20,940 nucleotides of DNA from an uncultured bacterium (GCA_903847545.1 CAINDZ010000248.1:1-20940); one strand, 5' to 3'. Positions 1-8,134 are shown, numbered from the stretch's first letter. Made by a program: numbers and translations. Notes: generated by a model from the letters alone, not told the origin.

Positions 1-2
1 AC

Positions 3-662
3 GGCGACGGCTGGCGCGTGCGCTGGCCGGGCGGCGAGCGCGGCGGCTTCGCGGCGGTGCTCGACGCGGCGCCCTCGCACGCGGCCGCGCGCCACGTGGC
101 GGTGCTGGACCCCGCCCTGTCGACCGAGCTGGCGGGCATCCCCTACGCGCCGATGGCCGTCATCGCGCTGGGCTACCGGCGCGACCACGTCGGCCACGAC
201 CTCAACGGCTTCGGGCTGCTGGTGCCCGGCCAGGAGAAGCGCACCGCCCTGGGCGTGCTGTGGAGCAGCAGCATCTTCCCGGGCCTGGCGCCCGAGGGCC
301 GCGTGCTGCTGCGCTGCATGGCCGGCGGCGCCGGCAACCCCGGCGCGATGGCGCTGGGCGACGACGAGCTGGTGCGGCTGATGCTGGCCGACCTGGGCCC
401 GCTGCTGGGCCTGCGCGGCGAGCCCGAACTGGTGAACATCATCCGCCACGAGCGCGCGATCGCCCAGTACGTGCCGGGCCACCTGGCCCGCCTGGCGGCC
501 ATCGACGCCGCGGCGGCCCGCCACGGTTCGCTGTGGTTCGCCGGCAGCGCCTACCGGGGCATCGCCGTGAACGCCTGTGTCAAGGAATCCGAGACTGTTG
601 CCGACAAGATCCTGGCCGCGCTGACGGGCGCGCGGCCCCAGTCCGCGGAGGTGGCGCGATGA
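3..662 (+). CDS. hemY: Protoporphyrinogen oxidase, HemY type (C-terminal part; 5' end outside window)
   Basis: This is the last 219 residues of an FAD-dependent amine-oxidase-fold enzyme that oxidises protoporphyrinogen IX to protoporphyrin IX, the penultimate haem step. The frame is open to the left edge, so a GTG at 18 is internal and not the start. What identifies the family is the C-terminal pattern: an AIAQYVPGH block, which in HemY proteins reads AxPQYxxGH, followed near the end by LWFAGSAYRGIAVNACV, matching the FAD-contacting GNxYxGxxxxDC segment. The usual Asp-Cys there is Ala-Cys here. The gene ends TGA at 660-662, overlapping the ATG of the next gene by four bases (ATGA), so it is the first visible member of a haem operon. 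The N-terminal FAD-binding GxGxxG cannot be seen. The assignment to the family is confident; oxygen dependence is not shown by the sequence. Confidence 0.88.
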   Translation, partial: GDGWRVRWPGGERGGFAAVLDAAPSHAAARHVAVLDPALSTELAGIPYAPMAVIALGYRRDHVGHDLNGFGLLVPGQEKRTALGVLWSSSIFPGLAPEGRVLLRCMAGGAGNPGAMALGDDELVRLMLADLGPLLGLRGEPELVNIIRHERAIAQYVPGHLARLAAIDAAAARHGSLWFAGSAYRGIAVNACVKESETVADKILAALTGARPQSAEVAR

Positions 663-1594
663 CGGCGCTGATGACCGTGCTGACGATCCTGCTGCCCATC
701 CTGTACCTGGCGGTGTGGGCCGACTACCTGTGGCTGTTCTACACCGAGCATCCCCGCGCGCGCCGCACGTGCTCGCGCCTGGCCGGCGCCGTGGTGCTGG
801 TGCACATGGGGACGATGGTGCTGCGCGCCCTGGCCCTGCGCCGGCTGCCGATGGGCACGCAGGCCGAGTTCATGAGCGCCCTGGCGCTGGCCCTGCTGGG
901 CACCTACCTGGTGGTCGAGCGGCGGCTGCGCGCGAAGAACACCGGCTTCCTGACGACGGGCGCGGCGGGCCTGATGATGCTGAGCTCGGCGATCGTCGAG
1001 CCGGGCGGCGCGCAGGTCAACCCGCTGCTGAGCGACCCCGGGTTCGCCGGCCACGCGGTGCTGGTGCTGCTGTCGTACACGGCGCTCAGCCTCAGCTTCC
1101 TCTACGCCATCCTGTACCTGGTGCTGGCGCGCCAGCTGATGCGCCGCCAGTTCGGCCTGCTGTTCCGCCGCCTGCCCGCGCTGGAGACGCTCGAGCGCAT
1201 GAGCGTGGTCGCGGTCGAGATGGGCGTGCCGCTGCTGTTCCTGGCCCTCGCGCTGGGGCACCTGTGGATGTACGACCTGGCCGACCGCCCCGGCCTGGAC
1301 CCCAACGTGGCCAAGGCGCTGACGCCGTGGGATCCCAAGATCCTCTTCTCGTGGGTCATCTTCCTGGGCTACACGGCGGGCCTGGTCGGCCACCGCTTCC
1401 TGGGCTGGCGCGGCCGGCGCATGAACATCATGGCCGTGGCCGCCTTCGTGACCATCGTCGTCGGCATGGGCGCGGTGCACCACTTCTTCCCGACGTTCCA
1501 CAAGTTCCCGGCCGCCGGCACGTCGGCCGTCGCGATGCCGCATGACGTGTCCCCGGCGTACGCCGCCGTCCACACCTCGACCGGGGAGCGGTGA
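659..1594 (+). CDS. ccsA: CcsA/HemX-type cytochrome c assembly membrane protein
   Basis: A 311-residue polytopic inner-membrane protein with about eight hydrophobic segments. Family signs are a histidine at the start of a helix (H132, in GHAVLVLLSYTALS), H201 in ALGHLWMYDL, the WDPKI sequence at 224-228 recalling the WGxYWxWDPKE haem-handling motif, and H245 in a GHRFLGWRGRR loop before a last helix that ends in a FFPTFH tail, as in CcsA/ResC. With H49 this makes four histidines positioned like the four haem-ligand histidines of CcsA. Proteins of this fold are either the haem-delivery half of System II cytochrome c synthetase or HemX, which lowers glutamyl-tRNA reductase in Bacillus. Its place between hemY and hemA, coupled to both, favours HemX or haem trafficking, but no ResB/Ccs1 partner is visible to decide. 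The ATG start overlaps the preceding stop by four bases. Confidence 0.82.
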   Translation: MTALMTVLTILLPILYLAVWADYLWLFYTEHPRARRTCSRLAGAVVLVHMGTMVLRALALRRLPMGTQAEFMSALALALLGTYLVVERRLRAKNTGFLTTGAAGLMMLSSAIVEPGGAQVNPLLSDPGFAGHAVLVLLSYTALSLSFLYAILYLVLARQLMRRQFGLLFRRLPALETLERMSVVAVEMGVPLLFLALALGHLWMYDLADRPGLDPNVAKALTPWDPKILFSWVIFLGYTAGLVGHRFLGWRGRRMNIMAVAAFVTIVVGMGAVHHFFPTFHKFPAAGTSAVAMPHDVSPAYAAVHTSTGER

Positions 1595-2979
1595 TGGCGG
1601 GCGCCACGACACTGCACGTCCGCAGCATCAACCACAAGACCGCGCCGACGGCCGTGCGCGAGCTGGCGCACCTGACCGAGGCGCGCGCCGTCGAACTGAT
1701 GGACGCGCTGAGCGCCGGCGCGGCGAGCGAGCCCGACTGCGTCTCGGTCATCCCGGTGTCGACCTGCAACCGCACGGAGATCTACCTCGAGGTACGCGCC
1801 GGCGCCGACCCGGACGCCATCCTGCGCGAGGCGCTGGTGGCGGTGGGCGCCGACGGCGAGGTCTTCTTCTCGGAGCACGCCGCGCGGCTGGACGGCCTGG
1901 AGGCCATCGCGCACCTGTATCGGCTGGCCTCGGGCATGGAAAGCATGATGCTGGGCGAGCCCCAGATCACCGCCCAGTTGAAGGACGCCTACCGGCTGGC
2001 GCGCGCGCACCACGAGCCGGGGCCGGGCCTGCTGCGGGCGTTCCAGGGCGCGTTCCGCGCCGGCAAGCGCGTGCGCACCGAGACGCGCATCTCGACGGGC
2101 GCGGTCAGTGTGGCCTTCGCGGCGGTCGAGTTGTCGCGCAAGTTCTTCGACCGGCTGGGCAAGCATCGCGCGCTGCTGGTGGGCGCCGGCGAGACGGGCG
2201 CCCTGGCGGCGCGCCACTTCCTGCAGCACGACATCGGCCACCTGACCGTGGTCAACCGCAGCTTCGAGCGCGCCGAGACCCTGGCCGCCACGCTGCGCGA
2301 AGAGCAGTCGAAGCAGCTGGTCGAGGCCGACCTGGACATCGAGGGCGAGAGCGCCGCCGATGCGCGCGCCCTGCGCGGCGCCGACAGCCGCATCATCGCG
2401 CGCCCCTGGGAGGAGCTGGCCGCCGCGATCGCGAGCGCCGACGTGGTGCTCAGCACCACCGGCGCCACCGACCCGGTCATCCTGCCGGCGATGGTCCAGG
2501 CCGCAGTGAAGGACCGCCACGGCCTGCCGCTGTTCATGCTGGACATCGCGGTGCCGCGCGACATCCACCCGGACGTCGCGAAGATCGGCAACGTGTTCGT
2601 GTTCGGCCTCGAGGACCTGGACGAGATCGTGCAGGGCAACCTGGCCGCCCGTCGCAGCCAGATCCCGCACGCCGAGCGACTGATCGGCGAGGAGTTGGCC
2701 GAGTTCGGGCAGTGGCTGGAAGACATCGACATGCGGCCGACCGTGGCCGAGTTCCGCGCCTACCTGGAGGATCTGAAGGACAAGCAGGTGGGGTTCGTCC
2801 GCAAGAAGCACTCGGACGAGATGGCGGACGAGGTCGACCGGAACCTGCAGCAGTTCATCAAGAAGGTGCTCGGGCGCTCGATGTCGTCGCTGCGCAACTC
2901 CGAGACCCGCGAGGAGCGCGCACGGCACCTCGAGACGCTGCGCGCGCTGTTCTCGACCGAGGAGCGCGACGCCGACTGA
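1594..2979 (+). CDS. hemA: Glutamyl-tRNA reductase
   Basis: A 461-residue enzyme that reduces glutamyl-tRNA(Glu) to glutamate-1-semialdehyde with NADPH, the committed step of C5-type tetrapyrrole synthesis. Visible motifs are SINHKTAP near residue 11, the catalytic STCNRTEIY with Cys58, SMMLGEPQI around 117-125, the NADPH loop GAGETG at 197-202, and VPRDIHPDV in the second half, followed by the helical dimerisation domain. Compared with common homologues there seem to be about 30 extra residues around 234-266, between the NRS element and the SADVVLSTTGA strand. ATG 1594 was preferred over GTG 1591 because it forms a TGATG junction with the preceding stop and has GGGGAG five bases upstream. 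No hemC or hemD follows; the next gene converges from the other strand 22 bases away. Confidence 0.96.
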   Translation: MAGATTLHVRSINHKTAPTAVRELAHLTEARAVELMDALSAGAASEPDCVSVIPVSTCNRTEIYLEVRAGADPDAILREALVAVGADGEVFFSEHAARLDGLEAIAHLYRLASGMESMMLGEPQITAQLKDAYRLARAHHEPGPGLLRAFQGAFRAGKRVRTETRISTGAVSVAFAAVELSRKFFDRLGKHRALLVGAGETGALAARHFLQHDIGHLTVVNRSFERAETLAATLREEQSKQLVEADLDIEGESAADARALRGADSRIIARPWEELAAAIASADVVLSTTGATDPVILPAMVQAAVKDRHGLPLFMLDIAVPRDIHPDVAKIGNVFVFGLEDLDEIVQGNLAARRSQIPHAERLIGEELAEFGQWLEDIDMRPTVAEFRAYLEDLKDKQVGFVRKKHSDEMADEVDRNLQQFIKKVLGRSMSSLRNSETREERARHLETLRALFSTEERDAD

Positions 2980-2987
2980 CCGGTCGC

Positions 2988-3017
2988 CGCGCCGGAAGGG
3001 CCTAGCGTCCCGGCGCG
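2988..3017. terminator. GC-only inverted repeat between converging hemA and TPR gene
   Basis: CGCGCCGG (2988-2995) and CCGGCGCG (3010-3017) are perfect 8-base complements separated by 14 bases, and they span the stop region of the minus-strand TPR gene just after hemA ends. The position suits a bidirectional transcription stop, but neither side has a T-tract, so an intrinsic terminator is not demonstrated. In such GC-rich DNA an 8-base repeat of this composition can also arise by chance. Confidence 0.25.
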
Positions 3018-4717
3018 CCAGCGATCCTGGCCATCAACTCGCGCGAGCCCTGGTGCGACGGATCCAGCTCCAGCGCCCGCCGGCACCGCGCCCCGGCCTC
3101 CGCCCAGTCGCCCTGCTTCGCCGCCACCACCGCCAGGTTGTACTGCAGCGGCGCCAGGTTCGGCTGCTTCGCCGCCGCCGCCAGAAGCACCGCCCGCGCC
3201 TCGTCGAAGCGCCCCTGCATCCCCAGCAGCGAGCCCAGGTTCAGCGACGCCTCGTACAGCCCGGCATTCAGGCGCAGCGCGGCGCGGTAGTTCTGCTCGG
3301 CCTCGGGCATGCGACCCAGCGCCGCCAGCAGGTTCGCCTTGTTGAAGTGCGTCTCGCTGCGCGGGCGGATGGCGATGGCCGCGTCCAGGTGCGTCAACGC
3401 CTCGTCGGCCCTGCCCTCGGCATCGAGCAGCACGGCCAGGTTCTGGTGGGCGATGTCGTTGTCGCGCGTGACGGCCAAGGCATGGCGCCACAGGGAGTCA
3501 CCGGTGCGCCAGGTCACGGCCTGCCGCCGCGCGCCCACCGCGAGCAGCCCGACCACGACCACGGCGACGCCGATGGCCACCGGCCGCAGCGCGCCGCGCC
3601 GCGCCGTCGCCTGCTCGAGCGCCACGGCGCCCAGCACCCACAGCCCGATGGCGCCCAGGTACACGTAGCGGTCGCCCATCGGCAGCTGGCCGCCCTGCAC
3701 CAGGCCGATCGACGGCAGCAGGCAGGCGAGGAACCAGAACCAGCCCAGCGCGGCCAGCGGCGCGCGGCCGCGCCGCCACGCCAGGAACGCCGTCAGCGCC
3801 AGCCACAGCGCGCCCAGGGCGGCCGCGGCGGGGGCGGCCAGGCGCAGCCCCGCCTCGGGATAGCGCACGGCCAGGTTGTGCGGCCAGGCCAGGCGCGCCA
3901 GGTAGCGGCCGACGCCGGTCGCCGCGTCGAGCACGCGCTGCCCGGCGCTGATGGGCACCGGGGCGCCCATCTCGCCCGTGCGCGAGAAGTCGACGGTCAC
4001 GATCGCCACGCCGATCGCGGCGGCCACCAGCACGGCCGGCAGGACCAGGTTGGCGCGCCAGGGTGCGGGCTTCGCGCCCGCGCGGGCCGCATCGCGCTGC
4101 CGCTCCCACCACGACAGCAGCAGCAGCAGCCCCGGCAGCACGACGGCCGCCGGCTTGGCCATCATCGCCAGCAGCCCGAGCACGCCGGTCACCAGCCAGC
4201 GCCGGCGCCCGGACAGCGACAGCCAGCCGAGGCAGGCGCCCAGCAGGAACGCGCCCATCAGCACGTCCTTGCGCGCGGTCACCCACGCCACGGCCTCGAC
4301 GTTCAGGGGATGGACGGCGAACAGCGCCGACGCGAAGGTCGCGGCAAACGCGCCGCCGCCCAGGCGCCGGGCCAGCAGGAACACGAGCACGACGTTCAGC
4401 AGGTGCAGGACCAGGTTCGTGCGGTGGAAGCCGCCGGGTTCGGGGCCGGACACGCCGGCGTCGCACTGCAGCGACCACCACGTGGCCGGCACCCAGACGT
4501 CGCCGTGGCGGGCCGTCAGCGCCCAGCCCAGGTTCGCCGGCGTCGGCCCGCCCATGACGTGGGCGTTCTGCTCGACGTAGAGGTCGTCGTCGAAGTTGAC
4601 GAAGCGGTACGAGGCGACGTCGCGGTACACGACCACGGCAAGCACGAGCGGCAGCAGCACCGGCCACAGGGACCGGAACAGCGCGCGCGACGGGGCGGGG
4701 CGGGCGGCGGCTTTCAT
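3002..4717 (-). CDS. TMTC-like GT-C membrane protein with C-terminal TPR repeats
   Basis: A 571-residue protein. The first roughly 400 residues are a multi-helix membrane part. The loop after the first helix has FVNFDDDLYV (acidic residues 43-45), the place where GT-C glycosyltransferases keep their catalytic Asp. Further conserved-looking pieces are AVHPLNVEAVAWVTARKD, MAKPAAVVLP and MGDRYVYLGAIGL, all typical of TMTC-type proteins. From about residue 405 to the end come four or so tetratricopeptide repeats (ALTHLDAAIAIRP, AEQNYRAALRLNAG, ARAVLLAAAAKQP, AGARCRRALELDP), expected on the outer side of the inner membrane. Eukaryotic TMTC proteins O-mannosylate cadherins; for bacterial relatives the donor and target are unknown, so transferase activity is inference. 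It starts 66 bases after sufT with no clear Shine-Dalgarno, so co-transcription with the suf genes is possible but unproven. Confidence 0.8.
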   Translation of the reverse strand: MKAAARPAPSRALFRSLWPVLLPLVLAVVVYRDVASYRFVNFDDDLYVEQNAHVMGGPTPANLGWALTARHGDVWVPATWWSLQCDAGVSGPEPGGFHRTNLVLHLLNVVLVFLLARRLGGGAFAATFASALFAVHPLNVEAVAWVTARKDVLMGAFLLGACLGWLSLSGRRRWLVTGVLGLLAMMAKPAAVVLPGLLLLLSWWERQRDAARAGAKPAPWRANLVLPAVLVAAAIGVAIVTVDFSRTGEMGAPVPISAGQRVLDAATGVGRYLARLAWPHNLAVRYPEAGLRLAAPAAAALGALWLALTAFLAWRRGRAPLAALGWFWFLACLLPSIGLVQGGQLPMGDRYVYLGAIGLWVLGAVALEQATARRGALRPVAIGVAVVVVGLLAVGARRQAVTWRTGDSLWRHALAVTRDNDIAHQNLAVLLDAEGRADEALTHLDAAIAIRPRSETHFNKANLLAALGRMPEAEQNYRAALRLNAGLYEASLNLGSLLGMQGRFDEARAVLLAAAAKQPNLAPLQYNLAVVAAKQGDWAEAGARCRRALELDPSHQGSRELMARIAGAPGR

Positions 4718-4783
4718 CGGCCGAATATCGGGGAACGGCCGCGGGGCGTCAACCGGGCAGGGGCGGCGACGCAGGGGCGGGCG

Positions 4784-5101
4784 TTAGTCCCAGATGCCCA
4801 GCTCGGCGCGGGCGTCCTCCGTGGCGTCGACGCGCGGGTCCCAGGGCGGCGACCAGACCAGGTCGACGCCGCAGTACTTCACGCCGGGCATGCGCAGCAC
4901 GGCGTTGCGGGCGGCCTCCATGATCTGGGGGCCCATCGGGCACATCGGGCTGGTCAGGGTCAGGCCCAGGGTGACGTGCCCCTCCTCCTCCTCGATCTCG
5001 ACCTCGCGCAGCAGGCCCAGGTCGACGATGCTCAGGTTCAGCTCGGGGTCCTTCACCGGGCGCACGGCCTCGATGACCGCCGCCTGCGTCAGCTTGGACA
5101 T
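4784..5101 (-). CDS. sufT: SufT/MIP18-family (DUF59) Fe-S assembly protein
   Basis: A 105-residue single-domain protein of the MIP18 (DUF59) family, which helps mature iron-sulfur proteins. The family blocks are DPELNLSIVDLGLL at 18-31 and TLTSPMCPMGPQI at 48-60, with the conserved Cys54 at the predicted metal or cluster site, followed by VKYCGVDLVWSPPWDP. The length is normal for SufT. The ATG at 5101 lies two bases after the sufU stop, so this is the last gene of the suf operon. An open frame continues upstream in the same phase but only as the out-of-frame shadow of sufU. SufT proteins are important for lipoate-dependent and other Fe-S enzymes under iron limitation in Staphylococcus; the same role here is inference. 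Confidence 0.93.
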   Translation of the reverse strand: MSKLTQAAVIEAVRPVKDPELNLSIVDLGLLREVEIEEEEGHVTLGLTLTSPMCPMGPQIMEAARNAVLRMPGVKYCGVDLVWSPPWDPRVDATEDARAELGIWD

Positions 5102-5103
5102 CG

Positions 5104-5580
5104 TCAGGCCTCCGTCGTGGCCGGCGCGGCCGGCGCGCCGTCGCCCCCCGCATCCAGTGCGGACAGGAGCGTGATCCAGGGCAGCAGCGCGCACTTCACG
5201 CGCGCGGGGAACTTGCGGACGCCGGTCAGCACCTCGAGGTCGCCGGGATCCAGGTCGTCGGCCAGCACGCCGTCGGGCGAATGCATGGCGGTGCGGAAGG
5301 CCTCGGCCAGCGCACGGGCCTGCTGCGGCGTGCGGCCGGCGACCAGCTCGGCCAGGATGGAGCTGCTGGCGGTGGCGATGGCGCAGCCCCGGCACTCGAC
5401 GTGCGCGCCGGTGATGGCGCCCGCCGCGCAGGCCAGTTCCAGCACCAGCTCGTCGCCGCACGAGGGGTTCTTGCCCTCGGCGCGCGCATCGACGGGCCCG
5501 GGCAGGGGCTCGCGCCCCCGCGGGCTGCGATGGTGGTCCAGGATCACTTCCCGGTACAGTTCGTCCATGCCGGCGTTCAT
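5104..5580 (-). CDS. sufU: SufU sulfur-relay protein
   Basis: A 158-residue IscU-fold protein. SufU takes persulfide sulfur from SufS through a zinc-liganded cysteine and passes it to the SufBCD scaffold. The zinc-site residues are in place: NPSCGD with Cys41 and Asp43, GCAIATASSS with Cys66, and VKCALLPW with Cys130. The 18-20-residue insert between the second and third cysteine regions is typical of SufU rather than IscU. The C-terminus carries an Ala/Pro-rich tail (GDGAPAAPATTEA). ATG 5580 overlaps the sufS stop by four bases (ATGA); an ATG four codons later is possible but has no better ribosome site. No sufE or sufA is seen, which fits SufU as the sulfur acceptor for this SufS. Confidence 0.95.
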   Translation of the reverse strand: MNAGMDELYREVILDHHRSPRGREPLPGPVDARAEGKNPSCGDELVLELACAAGAITGAHVECRGCAIATASSSILAELVAGRTPQQARALAEAFRTAMHSPDGVLADDLDPGDLEVLTGVRKFPARVKCALLPWITLLSALDAGGDGAPAAPATTEA

Positions 5581-6866
5581 GCCCCGAACACGCTCCTCGC
5601 GTAGCCGATGCCGTCGATGAGGGCGTCGATGTCGTCGTGCGCGTTGTACATGCCGAACGAGGCGCGGCTGGTGGCCACCACGCCCAGGCTGCGGTGCAGC
5701 GGCTGCGCGCAGTGGTGCCCGGCGCGCACGGCGATGCCCAGCGAGTCCAGCAGCTGCGCCATGTCGTGAGGATGCACCATCGGGTCGTGGAAGCTGACCA
5801 GGCCGCCGCGCCGCGCCGCGTCGAGCGGGCCGTAGATGGTCAGGCCGCCCAGGCGCCCCAGGCGCTCGAGGGCGTAGGCCGTCAGCGAGATCTCGTGCTG
5901 CCGCAGGCGCTGCAGCGTCGCCTCGTCGATGGTGTCCAGCGCCGCGGGGAAGGCGGCGGCCGCGCCCACGTTCGGGGTGCCGGCCTCGAAGCGGTAGGGG
6001 ATGGCGGCCCAGGTGGCGCCGTCCAGCGTCACCGTCTCGATCATCTCGCCGCCGAACTCCACCGGCTGCAGGCGCTCCAGCGCGTCGGGCCCGCCCACCA
6101 GGAAGCCCAGGCCCATCGGTCCGTAGGCCTTGTGGGCCGAGAAGACCAGATAGTCGGCGCCCAGCTCGTCGAAGGTGAACGGCAGGTGGCCCACCGACTG
6201 CGCGGCGTCGACGACGACGACGGCGCCGCGACGGTGCGCGGCGGCGGCGACCTCGGCCACCGGGTTGATGGTGCCCAGCACGTTCGAGACGTGGGTCAGC
6301 GCCACGACGCGCGTGCGCGCCGTCAGCAGGCGCGGCAGGGCGTCCAGGTCCAGCTCGCCGCCCGCCGTCAGCGGCAGGTGACGCAGCACCAGGCCCTCGC
6401 GCCGCGCGACCTCGATCCAGGGGACCAGGTTGGCGTGGTGCTCCATCGCGGTCACGAGGATCTCGTCGCCCGGCCTCAGCGACGGCCCCAGGCCGCCGGC
6501 CACCAGGTTCAGCGCCGAGGTGGCGCCGCGCGTCACGACGACGCGCTCGGCCGGCACGCCCAGGAAGCGGCCCACGCGCGAGCGACAGCCCTCGTACAGG
6601 TCGGTGGCCTCGACGCCGAGCGTGTGCATGCCGCGGTGCACGTTCGCGTTGTGCTCGCGGTAGTAGCGCGCCTCGGCGGCGATGACGGAGCCGGGCTTCT
6701 GCGTCGTGGCCGCGCTGTCCAGGTACACCAGCGGGCGCCCGTTGACGTGCCGCCCGAGCACCGGGAAGCGGTCGGCGAAGATGCGGCCGCAGCGGTTGCA
6801 GTCGCCCGCCTGCCCCGCGCAGGGCTCCACGCCTGCCGGCGCCCGAAGGGAATCGCCGCGCGTCAC
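5577..6866 (-). CDS. sufS: SufS cysteine desulfurase with Cys-containing N-terminal extension
   Basis: A 429-residue PLP-dependent group II cysteine desulfurase that removes sulfur from cysteine to leave alanine and an enzyme persulfide. Key residues are the PLP lysine 246 in SAHKAYGPMG, the PLP-contacting MEHHANLVPW and VDAAQSVGH blocks, and the catalytic Cys386 in RAGHHCAQPLH. The GTG start at 6866 overlaps the sufD TGA (GTGA) and has GGGAGGG six bases upstream, so it is well supported. This start adds a leader of about 28 residues before the usual FPVL beginning, containing Cys16, Cys23 and Cys26 (C-x6-C-x2-C); ordinary SufS lacks it. The frame stays open far upstream inside sufD, but that stretch is low-complexity Arg/Gly-rich shadow. 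Order and overlaps place it fourth in the suf operon. Confidence 0.96.
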   Translation of the reverse strand: MTRGDSLRAPAGVEPCAGQAGDCNRCGRIFADRFPVLGRHVNGRPLVYLDSAATTQKPGSVIAAEARYYREHNANVHRGMHTLGVEATDLYEGCRSRVGRFLGVPAERVVVTRGATSALNLVAGGLGPSLRPGDEILVTAMEHHANLVPWIEVARREGLVLRHLPLTAGGELDLDALPRLLTARTRVVALTHVSNVLGTINPVAEVAAAAHRRGAVVVVDAAQSVGHLPFTFDELGADYLVFSAHKAYGPMGLGFLVGGPDALERLQPVEFGGEMIETVTLDGATWAAIPYRFEAGTPNVGAAAAFPAALDTIDEATLQRLRQHEISLTAYALERLGRLGGLTIYGPLDAARRGGLVSFHDPMVHPHDMAQLLDSLGIAVRAGHHCAQPLHRSLGVVATSRASFGMYNAHDDIDALIDGIGYARSVFGA

Positions 6867-8134
6867 GCCGTGCCCTCCCGGATCGTGGCCAGCCGCGGCC
6901 CGACGAACGACTCGACCATCGCGCGCGCGTCGTCCGGCAGCCGCGCCAGCGTGTTCTCGAGGAAGCCGCCCACGACCAGGCCCAGCGCCTCGCGCGGGTC
7001 CAGGCAGCGGCTCTCCAGGTAGAACAGCTGCTCCTCGTCCACCGGCGCGATCGTGGCGCCGTGGCTGCAGCTGACTTCCTGGTTGTGGATCTCCAGCTCG
7101 GGGATGGCGTCGGCCCGCGCCCGCGACGACAGCAGCAGGTTGCGGTTCTCCTGGTACGCCTCGCAGTGGTGCGCCTCGTCGTCGATGCGGATCAGGCCGG
7201 TGTACGTCGAGCGCGCCTGCTGCCCGGCCACGGCCTTGTAGTCGATGCGGCTGGCCGTGTGGGCCGCCGCGTGCCGGTGGCAGGTGTGCACGTCCGCGTG
7301 CTGCTTCCCCGCCACGAGCGCCACGCCGATGATCTCGCTGCGCGCGCCGGCGCCGGCCAGCACGGCCTCGACCTCCAGCTTGGTGTCGTCGCCGCCGAAG
7401 ACGCCGCAGACGGTCAGCACGTCGGCGTCGGCCGCGGCCGCGGTCTCGACCGCCAGATGGCCGCAGGTGCCGGCCTCCCACACCTGCACCAGGGCGTGCC
7501 GCACGCGCGCGCCCGCGCCCGCGGCGACGAAGGTGCGGCCCGCGACGCGCACGTCCGGGCCCCCGCCCACGTGCTGCTCGACGACGGACGCCTCGGCGCC
7601 CGCGCCCACCTCGACGCGCAGGCGCGGCAGCGCCGCCGGCCCCGCCGCGTGCACGCGCACGTGGATCGGCCCGGCCAGGCGCGCGCCCGCCGCCACCTTC
7701 ACGGTGGCGCCGGCGTTCCAGGCGGCCTCGTTCAGCGCGCCGAACAGGTCAGTCGCAGGCTGCGCGCCGGCGTCGGCGCCCGCAGCCAGCATGATGGTCC
7801 CCTCGGGCAGCCCCGGGGCCGTCTCCAGCACCGGCGCCATCCCGGGCCACAGGTCGATGACGGCCGCGGCGTCGCCAGGGCGCGGCGCGCGCGCCGGAGC
7901 GCCGCCCGCGGCGGCCGTGCCGATGGCCGCCGGCAGCAGCGCCGCCGGGTTGGTGAAGCGCCACAGGTGGCGCACGCGGTCGGGCTCGTCGGCGGCCTCG
8001 TAGCGGGCCAGGGCGGCCAGGCGCCGCTGCACCGCGGCCGCATCCTCGCCCAGCGAGGCGGCCAGCGCGCGCAGCAGCCCCTCGTCCAGCGCCGGCCGCG
8101 CCGACGCGATCAGGGAAGCGGTGACGTCAGCCAA
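6863..8134 (-). CDS. sufD: SufD, Fe-S scaffold subunit
   Basis: A 423-residue SufB/SufD-superfamily protein. SufD pairs with SufB on the SufC ATPases to form the SufBC2D scaffold where clusters are built. The C-terminal core shows the family pattern: VDIHTxxxH-like HADVHTCHRHAAAHTASRIDYKAV, YQENRNLLLSSRARADAIPELEI, and CSHGATIAPVDEEQLFYLESRC with His358, equivalent to the SufD histidine needed for cluster assembly in E. coli. The N-terminal third is Ala-rich and weakly conserved, as usual. The start is TTG at 8134, overlapping the end of sufB by eight bases. It is preceded by GGAGG at 8145-8141 (minus strand), six bases from the TTG, and no other start codon lies close by, so the rare codon is probably genuine. 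Confidence 0.93.
   Translation of the reverse strand: MADVTASLIASARPALDEGLLRALAASLGEDAAAVQRRLAALARYEAADEPDRVRHLWRFTNPAALLPAAIGTAAAGGAPARAPRPGDAAAVIDLWPGMAPVLETAPGLPEGTIMLAAGADAGAQPATDLFGALNEAAWNAGATVKVAAGARLAGPIHVRVHAAGPAALPRLRVEVGAGAEASVVEQHVGGGPDVRVAGRTFVAAGAGARVRHALVQVWEAGTCGHLAVETAAAADADVLTVCGVFGGDDTKLEVEAVLAGAGARSEIIGVALVAGKQHADVHTCHRHAAAHTASRIDYKAVAGQQARSTYTGLIRIDDEAHHCEAYQENRNLLLSSRARADAIPELEIHNQEVSCSHGATIAPVDEEQLFYLESRCLDPREALGLVVGGFLENTLARLPDDARAMVESFVGPRLATIREGTA

Noticed and set aside
3053..5620. Very long plus-strand open frame opposite the TPR, sufT and sufU genes
   Set aside because: It is Arg/Gln/His/Gly-rich with no domain, and lies antisense to three genes with clear family motifs. 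High GC removes stop codons from the opposite frame.
6867..7481. Upstream continuation of the sufS frame
   Set aside because: It lies wholly within sufD in another phase and is Arg/Gly-rich; GTG 6866 has a strong ribosome site and the operon-typical overlap.
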